A stretch of DNA of 64,000 nt from Rheinheimera tangshanensis (GTDB taxonomy: Bacteria > Pseudomonadota > Gammaproteobacteria > Enterobacterales > Alteromonadaceae), in contig NZ_BMLH01000004.1 in NCBI RefSeq assembly GCF_014645135.1, forward strand, positions 124,001 to 188,000. The letters are read 5' to 3'. Both the position numbers and the translations under genes were made by a program. Below are positions 17,637 through 26,804 of this stretch, piece by piece (positions within the stretch are counted from its first letter, which is position 1; every line of letters starts with the position of its first letter). The notes below the pieces were generated by a model that had not been told where the DNA came from, ran no database searches, and saw only the letters and a program-made list of their open reading frames with translations.

Positions 17637-18707
17637 CTACTTGAGTGGGTCCGCTATGATTTTTGGTTCCCTGAGCCATTCGCGCCAAATCGCGACCAGC
17701 AACGCCATTAATACAGGGCCGACAAATAAACCCACCATACCCATAGTTTTCACTCCACCTATTAAACCAAAAAAAGTGGGTAAAAAGGGTAATTTGACTG
17801 GGCCACCCACTAGTGTAGGCCGAATGGTTTTGTCGACAATAAAAAGCTCAATACTGCCCCATAAAAACAAGCCAACGCCTGCGGTTAAATCGCCGGTGCC
17901 AATCAGATAAATCGAAATCAAGCTAAATGACAAGGGCGCACCGCCCGGAATAAGGGCCATAAAACCAGTTAACACGCCAAAAGCCACAGGGGAAGGGACG
18001 CCGGCAATCCAGTAGGCAACACCTAACACCACTCCTTCGCCTATAGCGATAATAGTCATACCTATAACAGTGGAGCTGACCGTCGCAGGCACAACGCGGG
18101 AAAAACGGTTCCAGCGGTCTGGTAATATACGTTCGCCGACAGTATCCAGCTGCCAGGCTAACCTTTCACCGTCTTTGTACAGAAAAAACAGCGTGATTAA
18201 CATAAATAACAACGTTAGCATAAAGCCTGCTGTGGTCCAGCCGAAATTCAGCACCCATTTGGAAATGCCACCTATTTGTTCACCGCTGACCAGACTGACC
18301 ACTTGTCCCAACTGGTGAGGCTCGCCTAAGTAGATTTGCCAATAGCCAGCTAAGGTGTCACCGATACCGGGCAAGGCTTTAAGCCATTCAGGTACTGCAG
18401 CGCCATGTTCATTGGCATATTTCAGCCATTCTATCCAGGCTTTGATCTCTTCCATCGCATAGCTGAATACCAGAGCCAGCGGGATCACCAGACCTAATAC
18501 GATAGCAACAATAGCGACGCTAGCTGCTAAGGTGGAATTGTTGCGGCAATAGTTCAGTAAGTGGCGATACAAAGGCCAACTGGCAAAGCAGATAATCAGA
18601 GCCGCCAGCACAGGCACCAGAAAACCGATAAAAAAGAATACTCCTGCACCTAGTATTACCAGCAATAAGGCTCTGCTAATGGCGTCGTTACTAAAAATTT
18701 GTGGCAT
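17637..18707 (-). CDS. AI-2E family (PerM/YdiK-type) membrane protein
   Basis: 356 residues from the ATG at 18707. The open frame upstream runs through the ppx 3' end and encodes an Arg/Lys-rich tail of no family character, so I reject the longer start; AAGGA precedes this ATG. About 8 membrane segments are present with the family's 'LIPGGAPLSFSLISIYLIG' and 'TIRPTLVGGPVKLP' motifs. Members include PerM, the AI-2 exporter TqsA and Na+/H+ antiporters; which applies here is not evident. It lies 35 bases after ppx and may be co-transcribed. Confidence 0.82.
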   Translation of the reverse strand: MPQIFSNDAISRALLLVILGAGVFFFIGFLVPVLAALIICFASWPLYRHLLNYCRNNSTLAASVAIVAIVLGLVIPLALVFSYAMEEIKAWIEWLKYANEHGAAVPEWLKALPGIGDTLAGYWQIYLGEPHQLGQVVSLVSGEQIGGISKWVLNFGWTTAGFMLTLLFMLITLFFLYKDGERLAWQLDTVGERILPDRWNRFSRVVPATVSSTVIGMTIIAIGEGVVLGVAYWIAGVPSPVAFGVLTGFMALIPGGAPLSFSLISIYLIGTGDLTAGVGLFLWGSIELFIVDKTIRPTLVGGPVKLPFLPTFFGLIGGVKTMGMVGLFVGPVLMALLVAIWREWLREPKIIADPLK

Positions 18708-18742
18708 CTGTAACTTTTCCTTTCGCCTGTTACGGCTTTTTA

Positions 18743-20326
18743 CTACGAGTCGTCTTCTGCGCTGGCTGGGTCGAACCCCGGGCTTTGCAAACTGCACTCT
18801 ATTAAATAGGGGCAGTCGAGCACAAAGGCAATCTTTTTCAGATGCAATTGCTCCTGCTGGAGATCAGCGACTAATAATGGCTGTTGTTCCAGCCATGCTT
18901 TGGGTAGTTGCAGGCACAACTGTTGATTTTGGCCTTGAGCTTTGAGCTCGGGTAAAAAATCGTCACGGCGTTTTTGATTCAGTAAAACGGCCAGCCGCAG
19001 CAGCACCAGTAGGGACACGACTGTGCTTGTGTTGTACAAATAAAATTGCGACAAATCTTCGCTTTTAATTTTGCGGCGGTGAGAGCGGACTAAGGTCGCA
19101 AGCAACTGCTGCTGTTCCTGGTTAAAGCCGGGCAAATTGGCATTTTTTAAAATATAAGACGAGTGACGCTGCACGCTGGAGGAATTGATGTGTAAACCAA
19201 TTTCATAAACAGTGGCAGCCCAACTGAGTAAATCGGCCATTTCATCTGTTAAGTTCCAGCTGGTGCGTAACTGAGCAAACAATTCCAGTGCGGTCCTGCG
19301 CACTCTGTCGGCCTGAGCTGTGTCTATGCTATATCTTTTGATGAGGCTTTGAATGGTATGCTCGCGAATATCGTGATGATGCAGACGATCGCTCATCTCA
19401 TACAGCACACCTTCACGAAGTGCGGCATCGACATAATACATTTGCAAGATACCAAGCATATTAAAAGCCGCGATCAGAATAGCTAAGCCTGAGCAAATCA
19501 ATAACTTACGATCGTCGGCTAAACCAGGTAAATCCAGCTGCAGACTATTTTCCTGAGCGACTAACAAGTCTTTTAATTGCAACAGCTGTTCAAGCTCAAT
19601 ACAGACCGGATGCCAGCCTAACCCCACAATAATATCGCGGATGGTTTTTATCGTGCCGGATGTACCGACGACTTGTTGCCAGCCGGTTTCACGGTAGGCC
19701 GAGACTATAGGCTCCAGTTCCTGCTCAGCTTGCAGAATAGCCCGTTCAAACTTCTTATTACTGATCCGGCCATTGGGGAAATGCAGTTGCGCATAGCTGA
19801 CACAGCCCATATTGCGACTGGCCAGTTTCAATGGCTGAAAACCTTCGCCTATCGCAAACTCAGTGCTACCGCCGCCTATATCCATCACCAGACGCCTGCC
19901 CTGATAATGTTCAAAATGCGCCACACCCTGATAAATAAAACGTGCTTCTTCCTGACCTGAAATCACTTCAATAGGGAAGGGGAATATCGCCTGAGCCCGG
20001 CGTAAAAACATAGCGCTGTTTTTAGCCCGTCTTAAGGTGTAAGTGGCAATCACCCGCACTGATTCAGTGGGGACAGGCTTTAAAGTGTCGGCAAACTGAG
20101 TCAGCACAGCAAGACCACGTAACATGGCTTCTTCGGTCAGCAGTAAATCCTCTGTTAAACCCTCAGCCAGCTGCACTTTTTGTTTTTCGCGGTGTAGTAG
20201 TTGTAAAGCACCGTCGACAACACGGGCTATGACCATATGAAAACTGTTGGAACCTAAATCAACAGCTGCCATATAGTTGGCGTTTGAGGTATCTGCGCTG
20301 GAGTCCGCGCTAGTCCAATGGGTCAT
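18743..20326 (-). CDS. ppx: Exopolyphosphatase Ppx/GppA family
   Basis: 527 residues. ASKHA-fold motifs include 'AAVDLGSNSFHMVIARV' (about 20-36), 'VMDIGGGSTEFAIG' and 'VVGTSGTIKTIRDI'. A C-terminal HD-like domain follows (about 320-527). It releases orthophosphate from the ends of polyphosphate chains, or pentaphosphate from pppGpp in GppA. Adjacency to ppk, 8 bases downstream, favours Ppx. The first 17 residues are Ser/Asp-rich and may not all be translated. Under the Pho box before ppk, synthesis and breakdown enzymes would be made together. Confidence 0.9.
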   Translation of the reverse strand: MTHWTSADSSADTSNANYMAAVDLGSNSFHMVIARVVDGALQLLHREKQKVQLAEGLTEDLLLTEEAMLRGLAVLTQFADTLKPVPTESVRVIATYTLRRAKNSAMFLRRAQAIFPFPIEVISGQEEARFIYQGVAHFEHYQGRRLVMDIGGGSTEFAIGEGFQPLKLASRNMGCVSYAQLHFPNGRISNKKFERAILQAEQELEPIVSAYRETGWQQVVGTSGTIKTIRDIIVGLGWHPVCIELEQLLQLKDLLVAQENSLQLDLPGLADDRKLLICSGLAILIAAFNMLGILQMYYVDAALREGVLYEMSDRLHHHDIREHTIQSLIKRYSIDTAQADRVRRTALELFAQLRTSWNLTDEMADLLSWAATVYEIGLHINSSSVQRHSSYILKNANLPGFNQEQQQLLATLVRSHRRKIKSEDLSQFYLYNTSTVVSLLVLLRLAVLLNQKRRDDFLPELKAQGQNQQLCLQLPKAWLEQQPLLVADLQQEQLHLKKIAFVLDCPYLIECSLQSPGFDPASAEDDS

Positions 20327-20334
20327 GTTCCGGC

Positions 20335-22443
20335 CTAAGTGGATTGCTGCAACACAGCAAAGTAGTCATAGATTTCCTGTTGGGAGCGAATGCTACGCTT
20401 ATTGCCTCTTTTTACATAGTGGTTGCTTTGATCTTTATCAATAATCCGCGCCTTGACGTTGTCATGCCACTGGATATCCAGTGTGGTCAGAATTTGCTGC
20501 TTAATAGCTGCATCGTAAATAGGCACACCCACTTCGACCCTTTGATCCAGATTTCGTGTCATCCAGTCGGCGGAGGAGATATACAAGTCCGTTTCGCCGC
20601 CATTGTTAAATACATAAACCCGGGCATGCTCAAGGAATCTGTCCAGGACACTTGTGACATGAATATTGTCGCTCAAGCCTTTAATACCAGGGATCAGCGA
20701 ACACATACCGCGCACCATAATACGGATCTTCACTCCTGCCATACTGGCTTTATAGAGTAAATCTATGATCTGGTTATCCACCAGGTTATTGATTTTCAGC
20801 GTAATTTCAGCTTTTCGACCAGAAGTAGCAAAACTGGTTTCACGTTCTATCAAGGCACTCAGTTTAGGCCGGCTCCAGGTTGGAGAGACAATCAAATGGT
20901 TAAATTGGAACGGCTTGTAGCTGTACTGAATAAACTCAAACACCTGATCCACTTCGTCACAAATTTCGCTATGGCAGGTGAACAAGCTCATATCTGTGTA
21001 TATTCGGGCGGTTTTCTCGTTAAAGTTACCTGTGCCTACATGAGCAAACTTCTGAGTTTTGCCTTTTTCCTGCCGGGTGATTAAACAGAGTTTGGAGTGA
21101 ATTTTTAAGGTCTGCAGACCAAAGATCACTTCAATACCTGCTTCTGTCATGCGTCGTGCCCAGTTGATGTTGTTTTCTTCATCAAAACGGGCTTTTAACT
21201 CGACGACCACTGTCACTTGTTTGCCATTACGCACCGCATCCAGCAAAGAGTGGATCACCCGGGAGTTTTTAGCGACTCGGTACATGGTCATTTTAATACT
21301 GGTGACTTTGGGGTCAAAAGAGGCCTGACGTACCCATTCCGTGAAATAACCAAAGCTGTGATAAGGGTAGTACAACAAGATATCTGAAGTACGGATCGCT
21401 TCAAAACTGGTGGTGTGGCGTTCAAATTCCGGGCTTTTTAATACCGGCATAGGTGGAAATTCTAAAGACGGATGGCCAATATTTGGAAAGCCGATAAAGT
21501 CTTTAAAGTTGCGGTATTTACCACCAGGAATTAAGGAATCGTAAGAGCTGTAGCCGAGCAGCTTTTTCAACATTTTCAGCATATGTTCTGGCATATGGCT
21601 GTCATACACCATACGAACAGGCTCAGACTTTAAGCGTTGTTTAATGCCTTTGGACATCTTGTCAATCAAAGACTGATCCAGTGTGTCACTGATATTGTAT
21701 TCGGCGTCACGGGTCAGCTTCAGTGAGAAGGCCTGAATTTCACAGAAGTCAAAAAAGCCATTAAACAAATCTTTTAAGCAGTGCACTATGATGTCGTCGA
21801 GCAAAATAATCTGCCGGCGATAGCGGCCTTTCTTTTTGCTTTTGTTTAAATGCAGCGGCAGTTCAACAAAACGTGACATCGCATCGGTAGGCACCTGCAC
21901 TATGGCGTATTCGGCTTTGTTGGCTCCCGTCATCTCGACCATCAGATAGGTGGCGTTATCTTCTAAATGCTTGGCGAGTTTGACTTCTTCCGCTGATAAA
22001 ATAATGGGTGATAAATGCCTCTGTATTTCGCTGCGATAGAAACTTCTGGCCCACTGCGCCTGAGCATCGGTCAGTTTAAAGTTATCAATTAACTCAATAT
22101 TGTGTTTACGCAGTTCCTGCTGTAAGTCGTCATAAATTTTGTTAAAGCGCTCACCCATATGCAGCACTATATGCTGAATATCGTGCAGTAACTGTTCAGC
22201 GTCTTCCTGCTCGTCAGCATGGTATTTTTTCAGCAGGATACGGCGTTTGACATCCGCGACCCGAACCCGGAAAAACTCATCCATGTTGTTGGAGTAAATA
22301 CCTAAAAAGCGTAATCGCTCAATCAACGGGTTGCGCTCATCCGCAGCTTCTTGCAGCACTCGGCCATTAAAAGACAGCCAGCTTAATTCTCGGGGAAAAT
22401 AATTCGTATCGCTCACAGTATGTATTAGCTCTGTAATGACCAT
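20335..22443 (-). CDS. ppk1: Polyphosphate kinase Ppk1
   Basis: 702 residues with the four Ppk1 domains. 'FPRELSWLSFNGRVLQEA' opens the N domain. The catalytic half carries 'LKIHSKLCLIT' (the His of the phospho-His site region), 'HVGTGNFNEKTARIYTD' and 'YISSADWMTRNLDQRVEVG'. It reversibly transfers the gamma-phosphate of ATP to polyphosphate. GGAG lies 6 bases before the ATG. Three phased Pho repeats stand 34-62 bp upstream, so the ppk-ppx unit should respond to phosphate starvation. Confidence 0.95.
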   Translation of the reverse strand: MVITELIHTVSDTNYFPRELSWLSFNGRVLQEAADERNPLIERLRFLGIYSNNMDEFFRVRVADVKRRILLKKYHADEQEDAEQLLHDIQHIVLHMGERFNKIYDDLQQELRKHNIELIDNFKLTDAQAQWARSFYRSEIQRHLSPIILSAEEVKLAKHLEDNATYLMVEMTGANKAEYAIVQVPTDAMSRFVELPLHLNKSKKKGRYRRQIILLDDIIVHCLKDLFNGFFDFCEIQAFSLKLTRDAEYNISDTLDQSLIDKMSKGIKQRLKSEPVRMVYDSHMPEHMLKMLKKLLGYSSYDSLIPGGKYRNFKDFIGFPNIGHPSLEFPPMPVLKSPEFERHTTSFEAIRTSDILLYYPYHSFGYFTEWVRQASFDPKVTSIKMTMYRVAKNSRVIHSLLDAVRNGKQVTVVVELKARFDEENNINWARRMTEAGIEVIFGLQTLKIHSKLCLITRQEKGKTQKFAHVGTGNFNEKTARIYTDMSLFTCHSEICDEVDQVFEFIQYSYKPFQFNHLIVSPTWSRPKLSALIERETSFATSGRKAEITLKINNLVDNQIIDLLYKASMAGVKIRIMVRGMCSLIPGIKGLSDNIHVTSVLDRFLEHARVYVFNNGGETDLYISSADWMTRNLDQRVEVGVPIYDAAIKQQILTTLDIQWHDNVKARIIDKDQSNHYVKRGNKRSIRSQQEIYDYFAVLQQST

Positions 22444-22476
22444 AACGCGCTCCTGATCGGGTGTAGGAGCTACTCT

Positions 22477-22505
22477 ATGGCAGTTTTATGACAGACTGAT
22501 GAAAG
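22477..22505 (-). promoter_or_regulatory. Pho box upstream of ppk-ppx
   Basis: On the minus strand CTTTCAT (22505-22499), CTGTCAT (22494-22488) and CTGCCAT (22483-22477) are spaced exactly 11 bp apart, ending 33 bp before the ppk ATG. Confidence 0.8.
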
Positions 22506-22526
22506 GATCAATAGCCTTGATCCTTT
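22502..22526 (-). terminator. Hairpin after gcvR, abutting the ppk Pho box
   Basis: AAAGGATCA (22502-22510) pairs with TGATCCTTT (22518-22526) around 7 bases. It lies just downstream of gcvR on the minus strand. Only short T runs follow, so terminator strength is uncertain. Its foot shares bases with the first Pho repeat. Confidence 0.55.
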
Positions 22527-22553
22527 ATATACAGGAATATTTCTTACAGCCTG

Positions 22554-23054
22554 TTAATGCTCAACATCAACTACGACGTCAGAGGCTATCGCTTCCAGAG
22601 CTTTCACCACTTCATCTTTATTGAGTCCTGCAGGCAGTTGAACTGTAGCTATGGCGTGAAACAAAGGTACCCCCCAGTTTGGAGCACTTTGTTTGGAGCT
22701 TTCAAAATGAGTGATATTGGCGCCTTTGTGTTTGATCACGCTGGATAACTCGCGCACTATGCCCGGTCTGTCATTGCCAGTAATAACAAATTGCAGCTGT
22801 TTATCCGGATGTATTTCTGAATCCAGACCTTGCTGAATTTTAATATCCAGATCAGACATGCGTTCTAATTCTGTTGTTAACCCAAACAAATGTTCTTCAG
22901 GCACTTCAAGTTGCAATATACCAGCGAAATATCCACCCAAATGACTCAAGTTACTGGCCATCCAATTACCCTGATGGCTGGCAATCACAGTGGCGAGTTG
23001 TTCTACTAAACCTGCTTTATCTTGACCTATAACGGTTAAAATTAACTGCTTCAT
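22554..23054 (-). CDS. gcvR: Glycine cleavage transcriptional repressor GcvR-like (two ACT domains)
   Basis: 166 residues made of two ACT domains: residues 2-80 (ILTVIGQDKAGLVEQLATVI) and about 88-166 (QFVITGNDRPGIVRELSSVI). E. coli GcvR has the same double-ACT layout and works by binding GcvA rather than DNA. The second domain retains 'HFESSKQSAPNWGVPLFHAIATVQLP', a GcvR-like stretch. Amino-acid-responsive regulation of glycine cleavage is therefore likely, but no gcv gene is in the window, so the name rests on family resemblance. It diverges from pstS. Confidence 0.72.
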   Translation of the reverse strand: MKQLILTVIGQDKAGLVEQLATVIASHQGNWMASNLSHLGGYFAGILQLEVPEEHLFGLTTELERMSDLDIKIQQGLDSEIHPDKQLQFVITGNDRPGIVRELSSVIKHKGANITHFESSKQSAPNWGVPLFHAIATVQLPAGLNKDEVVKALEAIASDVVVDVEH

Positions 23055-23239
23055 ACAACCTTACTCCCGGAAACGGCGGAAAACTGATAAAAATGCAAAA
23101 CATTTATGAAAAAACAGTGAGTTAGCCAGATTTGGCTTACCCCATTGTAGCCCTCTGGCTAGTTTTTGACAGTCAAGTCGTCGCAATTCTTCAGACAATT
23201 TCAAAAAAACTGATGCAGCTCAAAAGATGTTCTTTTGTT

Positions 23240-23273
23240 TCGTCATATTAGTGTCATATTTCTTTCTTATGAT
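23240..23273 (+). promoter_or_regulatory. Pho box and -10 of pstS
   Basis: TCGTCAT (23240-23246), GTGTCAT (23251-23257) and CTTTCTT (23262-23268) are 11-bp-phased repeats, followed at once by -10 TATGAT (23268-23273). The predicted start site is near 23280, giving a leader of about 54 bases. The remaining gcvR-pstS gap holds nothing else I recognise. Confidence 0.85.
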
Positions 23274-23333
23274 GAGTCTCAGAAAACAACCTGAACCACG
23301 AGCAGACATGTCGTCTGTTGTGAGGAGAGCAAC

Positions 23334-24314
23334 GTGAAAGTAGCAAAGTTATTAACTTCATTAAGTTTGATCGCAGCCAGTTTAGGCCTGACCGCTCAGG
23401 CGGCCATTATCGAAGCCGATCCTAAATTACCTGCTTATGTGAAAGCCACAGGTGTTTCAGGCAATATTTCCAGCATAGGTTCTGATACGTTAAACAACCT
23501 GATGACTAAATGGGCTGAAGAATTCCGTAAACAATACCCGAACGTGAATATTCAAATCCAGGGCGCTGGTTCTTCCACTGCTCCTACCGCCTTAACTGAA
23601 GGCACGTCAAACTTTGGCCCTATGAGCCGTGCGATGAAGCCATCAGAAGTGCAGGATTTCGAAGCTAAGTACGGTTATAAGCCAATGGCTATTCCAGTCG
23701 CTATCGATTTGTTAGCTGTCTACGTTAACAAAGACAACCCGCTAAAAGGTCTGACTATTGCTCAGGTCGACGCTATTTTCTCTGCAACTCGTAAATGTGG
23801 TTACAAAGAAGATGTGACTCGTTGGGGTCAATTAGGTATGGAAGGCGCTTGGGCAAACCGTGATTTCACTATGTACAGTCGTAATGCAGTGTCTGGTACT
23901 TATGGTTACTTTAAAGATGTGGCGTTGTGTGGCGGCGACTTTAAATCCAGCATTAACGAACAGCCAGGTTCTGCTTCAGTAGTTCAGGGTATTAGTGAAT
24001 CTATCAACGGTATCGGCTACTCAGGTATCGGCTATATCACATCAAGCGTGCGTGCTTTACCTTTAGCGAAAAAAGAAGGCGAGCCGTTTTATGCACCCAA
24101 TGCAGACCACGCTTTAGATGGTAAATACCCGTTATCACGTTTCCTGTATGTTTATGTCAACAAGCATCCAAACAAAGAAATGCTGCCTTTAGAGCGTGAA
24201 TTTGTTCGCTTCGTATTGTCGAAAAATGGTCAGGACGTAGTTGCGCACGACGGTTATGTGCCAGTACCGGCGACAGTGGCTGCGAAAGCTCTGGCTGATT
24301 TAGGCATTAAATAA
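23334..24314 (+). CDS. pstS: Periplasmic phosphate-binding protein PstS
   Basis: 326 residues with GTG start; GAGGAG lies 6-7 bases before it. The signal peptide ends GLTAQA (about residue 23). Phosphate-binding segments are visible: '[10 protein letters not shown]' (first Ser/Thr loop), '[14 protein letters not shown]' and '[10 protein letters not shown]'. It delivers phosphate to PstCAB. It has its own Pho box and its own terminator, so it can be made in large excess over the permease, which has a separate Pho promoter. Confidence 0.94.
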   Translation: MKVAKLLTSLSLIAASLGLTAQAAIIEADPKLPAYVKATGVSGNISSIGSDTLNNLMTKWAEEFRKQYPNVNIQIQGAGSSTAPTALTEGTSNFGPMSRAMKPSEVQDFEAKYGYKPMAIPVAIDLLAVYVNKDNPLKGLTIAQVDAIFSATRKCGYKEDVTRWGQLGMEGAWANRDFTMYSRNAVSGTYGYFKDVALCGGDFKSSINEQPGSASVVQGISESINGIGYSGIGYITSSVRALPLAKKEGEPFYAPNADHALDGKYPLSRFLYVYVNKHPNKEMLPLEREFVRFVLSKNGQDVVAHDGYVPVPATVAAKALADLGIK

Positions 24315-24329
24315 GTTGTATTGATTACA

Positions 24330-24359
24330 ACAAGGCACCTTCTGGGTGCCTTGTTTTTT
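24330..24359 (+). terminator. Rho-independent terminator after pstS
   Basis: ACAAGGCACC (24330-24339) pairs with GGTGCCTTGT (24345-24354), followed by TTTTT. It separates pstS from pstCAB-phoU. Confidence 0.85.
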
Positions 24360-24430
24360 CTATTAAAAACAATAGTTTGATTTATTTCTACCTGACTTGT
24401 TTTGTGTCATTTATATGACAAAAAACCACT

Positions 24431-24461
24431 CTGTAATATTTCCGTCATAAAACTCTACTAT
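24431..24461 (+). promoter_or_regulatory. Pho box and -10 of pstCAB-phoU
   Basis: CTGTAAT (24431-24437), ATTT, CCGTCAT (24442-24448), AAAA, then -10 TACTAT (24456-24461). The implied start site near 24468 falls downstream of the upstream in-frame start codon at 24402, which shows the pstC start is the ATG at 24501. A perfect TGTCAT-TTAT-ATGACA dyad lies just upstream (24405-24420). Confidence 0.82.
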
Positions 24462-24500
24462 AGTTGCCAGCATCTTAAAGTAACTGGTGGTATCGCAACT

Positions 24501-26789
24501 ATGCACTCAACCCATCCAAGTCAGCAGTCTGTCGGTGATTCTCCGCGTTCTTTGCTGCCAACTGGTGAACGTCGGGCCCGATTACGGCGCTGGCGTGCTA
24601 TTAAAGATAAAATCTCCAAATATGGCATCAGCTTTGCCGGCATCAGTGTGGTGCTGGCTTTTGCCACTATATTTGTTTATCTGTTTTCTGAAGTAGGGCC
24701 TTTGTTTTCTTCCGCTTCAGTAGAACAGAAAACCAGCTATCAAAGCCCTGCTGCACAACCGCTGCATAGCAGTATTGAGCGCTACGGTGAGGTGGGATTA
24801 ACAGTCAGCTCAGATGCGAAGTTGCAGTTTTTTAACGCTGAAACGGGTGAAATAAAGCAACAAGTTCAACTGGCTTTACCCGCTGGCGCCACAGTGACTG
24901 CCTTTGGTAAAGCAGACCCACGTACTGGCACTATTATTTTAGGTTTATCCAATGGCCAGGCATTAATTGCTAAGCACGAGTATCTGCTGAGTTATCCTAA
25001 TGACAAACGGCAGGTGAATCCAAAGGTCAGTTATCCATTAGGCGAAGCGCCGCTGCAGGTCGATGCGCAAGGCCAGGCTCTGGTGGCTGTTGCTATACAG
25101 GAAAAAGATGAAAACCGGATGTTGAGTGCGTATACGGCTGATGGTCGTTTAGTCTTGTCGAATATGGTGGCAGAAACTGTATTCCTGACCGGCGAAACGA
25201 CCGTAGTGCGCACGGATTATACGTTGCCAGACCCGCCGAAATCTGCCAGTAAAATTCTGATCGATAATACCTTTCAGAATTTGTTTGTTGCTGATAGCCA
25301 AGGTCAAATCCATTATTACGCTATTAACAACCCACAAGAAGCGCGTTTAGTCCAAAGTGTGAATGCAGTGCCTTCAGGTGCACAAATCACCGCTATGGAG
25401 TTTCTGGTCGGTACTGTGTCCTTGGTGGTGGGCTCCTCTACAGGTGAATTAAGCCAGTGGTTTTTAGTGCGGGATCAGCACAACAACTTTGACTTAAAAC
25501 AAATCCGCGATTTTGAGAAGCACCCCGGTGCCATCACTCAAATTGATTCTGAGTACTCCCGTAAAGGTTTTATGGCCATAGATGATAAAGGTCATTTAGG
25601 TATTCATTACGGCACTTCAGCCCGCACTTTGTTTTTAGAAAGCTTTGATGATGGCTTGGTGGCAAAACAAATTGCTATATCGCCTATCAATACTAATTTC
25701 CTGATGCTGGACGACAAAGGTCAGATGCACAAGTTTGAGCTGGAAAATGCTCATCCGGATGTATCCTATACTGCGCTATGGAATGAAGTTTGGTACGAAG
25801 GCCGTGATGAAGGCAAATATATTTGGCAGGCCTCTGCGGGTTCTGATGAATTTGAAGCCAAAATGAGCATGGTGCCGCTAGCGATAGGTACGCTAAAAGC
25901 TGCCTTTTTTGCCATGTTATTTGCGACACCACTTGCCATCATGAGCGCGATTTATGTCGCCTACTTTATGACGCCAGTGCTACGCGGTAAGGTCAAACCA
26001 ACCATCGAAATTATGGCTGCTTTACCCACCGTCATTCTGGGATTCCTGGCTGGTTTATGGCTGGCGCCCTTTATTGAAGAGTATCTAAGTGCTGTATTTG
26101 CCATTCTGCTGCTGATGCCATTTATGATGCTGGCAGCCGCGTACTTATGGCGTTATATGCCGGAATCTGTCCGTAACCGTTTCGGTTTAGGCTGGGAAGC
26201 AGCCTTTTTAGTGCCGGTCATTATTTTGTTTGGTTATCTGGCGATTAGCGCCAGCCCAATGATTGATAACACTTTCTTTGATGGCAGCTTACGTCAGTGG
26301 TTTACCGACAACGGCATTAATTATGACCAGCGTAATGCGCTGATTGTAGGGATTGCCATGGGTTTTGCGGTAATTCCAAATATCTTCTCCATTGCCGAAG
26401 ATGCGATTTTTAACGTACCTCGCCATTTAACTCAGGGCTCATTGGCTTTAGGCGCAACGCCATGGCAAACCATGGTCGGTGTTGTGTTACCTACAGCAAG
26501 CCCTGGTGTATTTGCTGCTGTGATGGTGGGCTTTGGCCGCGCCGTGGGTGAAACTATGATCGTATTAATGGCCACAGGCAACAGCCCGGTGGTGAACTTC
26601 AATATCTTTGAAGGTATGCGTACGTTATCCGCCAATATTGCGGTTGAACTGCCTGAAACCGCAGTAGGCAGCACGCACTTCCGGGTATTGTTCCTGGCAG
26701 CATTGGTGCTTTTCGTCTTTACCTTTGTCTTTAATACCCTCGCCGAAGTGATACGGCAGCGTTTACGTCAACGCTTCAGCAATCTGTAA
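24501..26789 (+). CDS. pstC: Phosphate ABC transporter permease PstC, large form
   Basis: 762 residues from the ATG at 24501, with GGTGG about 10 bases upstream. One membrane segment (about 43-64) is followed by a soluble domain of roughly 390 residues (about 68-455) rich in short beta strands (LTVSSDAKLQFFNAETGEI, KILIDNTFQNLFVADSQGQIHYYAI), which looks like a beta-propeller. The BPD permease domain then runs from about 457 to 755, with the EAA-type loop 'LTQGSLALGATPWQTMVGVVLP'. E. coli PstC is only about 320 residues. With PstA it forms the membrane channel for PstS-delivered phosphate. The propeller's role is unknown. Confidence 0.92.
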   Translation: MHSTHPSQQSVGDSPRSLLPTGERRARLRRWRAIKDKISKYGISFAGISVVLAFATIFVYLFSEVGPLFSSASVEQKTSYQSPAAQPLHSSIERYGEVGLTVSSDAKLQFFNAETGEIKQQVQLALPAGATVTAFGKADPRTGTIILGLSNGQALIAKHEYLLSYPNDKRQVNPKVSYPLGEAPLQVDAQGQALVAVAIQEKDENRMLSAYTADGRLVLSNMVAETVFLTGETTVVRTDYTLPDPPKSASKILIDNTFQNLFVADSQGQIHYYAINNPQEARLVQSVNAVPSGAQITAMEFLVGTVSLVVGSSTGELSQWFLVRDQHNNFDLKQIRDFEKHPGAITQIDSEYSRKGFMAIDDKGHLGIHYGTSARTLFLESFDDGLVAKQIAISPINTNFLMLDDKGQMHKFELENAHPDVSYTALWNEVWYEGRDEGKYIWQASAGSDEFEAKMSMVPLAIGTLKAAFFAMLFATPLAIMSAIYVAYFMTPVLRGKVKPTIEIMAALPTVILGFLAGLWLAPFIEEYLSAVFAILLLMPFMMLAAAYLWRYMPESVRNRFGLGWEAAFLVPVIILFGYLAISASPMIDNTFFDGSLRQWFTDNGINYDQRNALIVGIAMGFAVIPNIFSIAEDAIFNVPRHLTQGSLALGATPWQTMVGVVLPTASPGVFAAVMVGFGRAVGETMIVLMATGNSPVVNFNIFEGMRTLSANIAVELPETAVGSTHFRVLFLAALVLFVFTFVFNTLAEVIRQRLRQRFSNL

Positions 26790-26804
26790 TTAAGGGGCAC
26801 TTTG

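Noticed and set aside
18708-18797. N-terminal extension of the AI-2E family protein
   Set aside because: Encodes an Arg-rich tail that overlaps the ppx coding end; the ATG at 18707 has a ribosome-binding site.
20344-20760. 138-residue plus-strand open frame inside ppk
   Set aside because: Fully antisense to the conserved end of Ppk1; a shadow frame.
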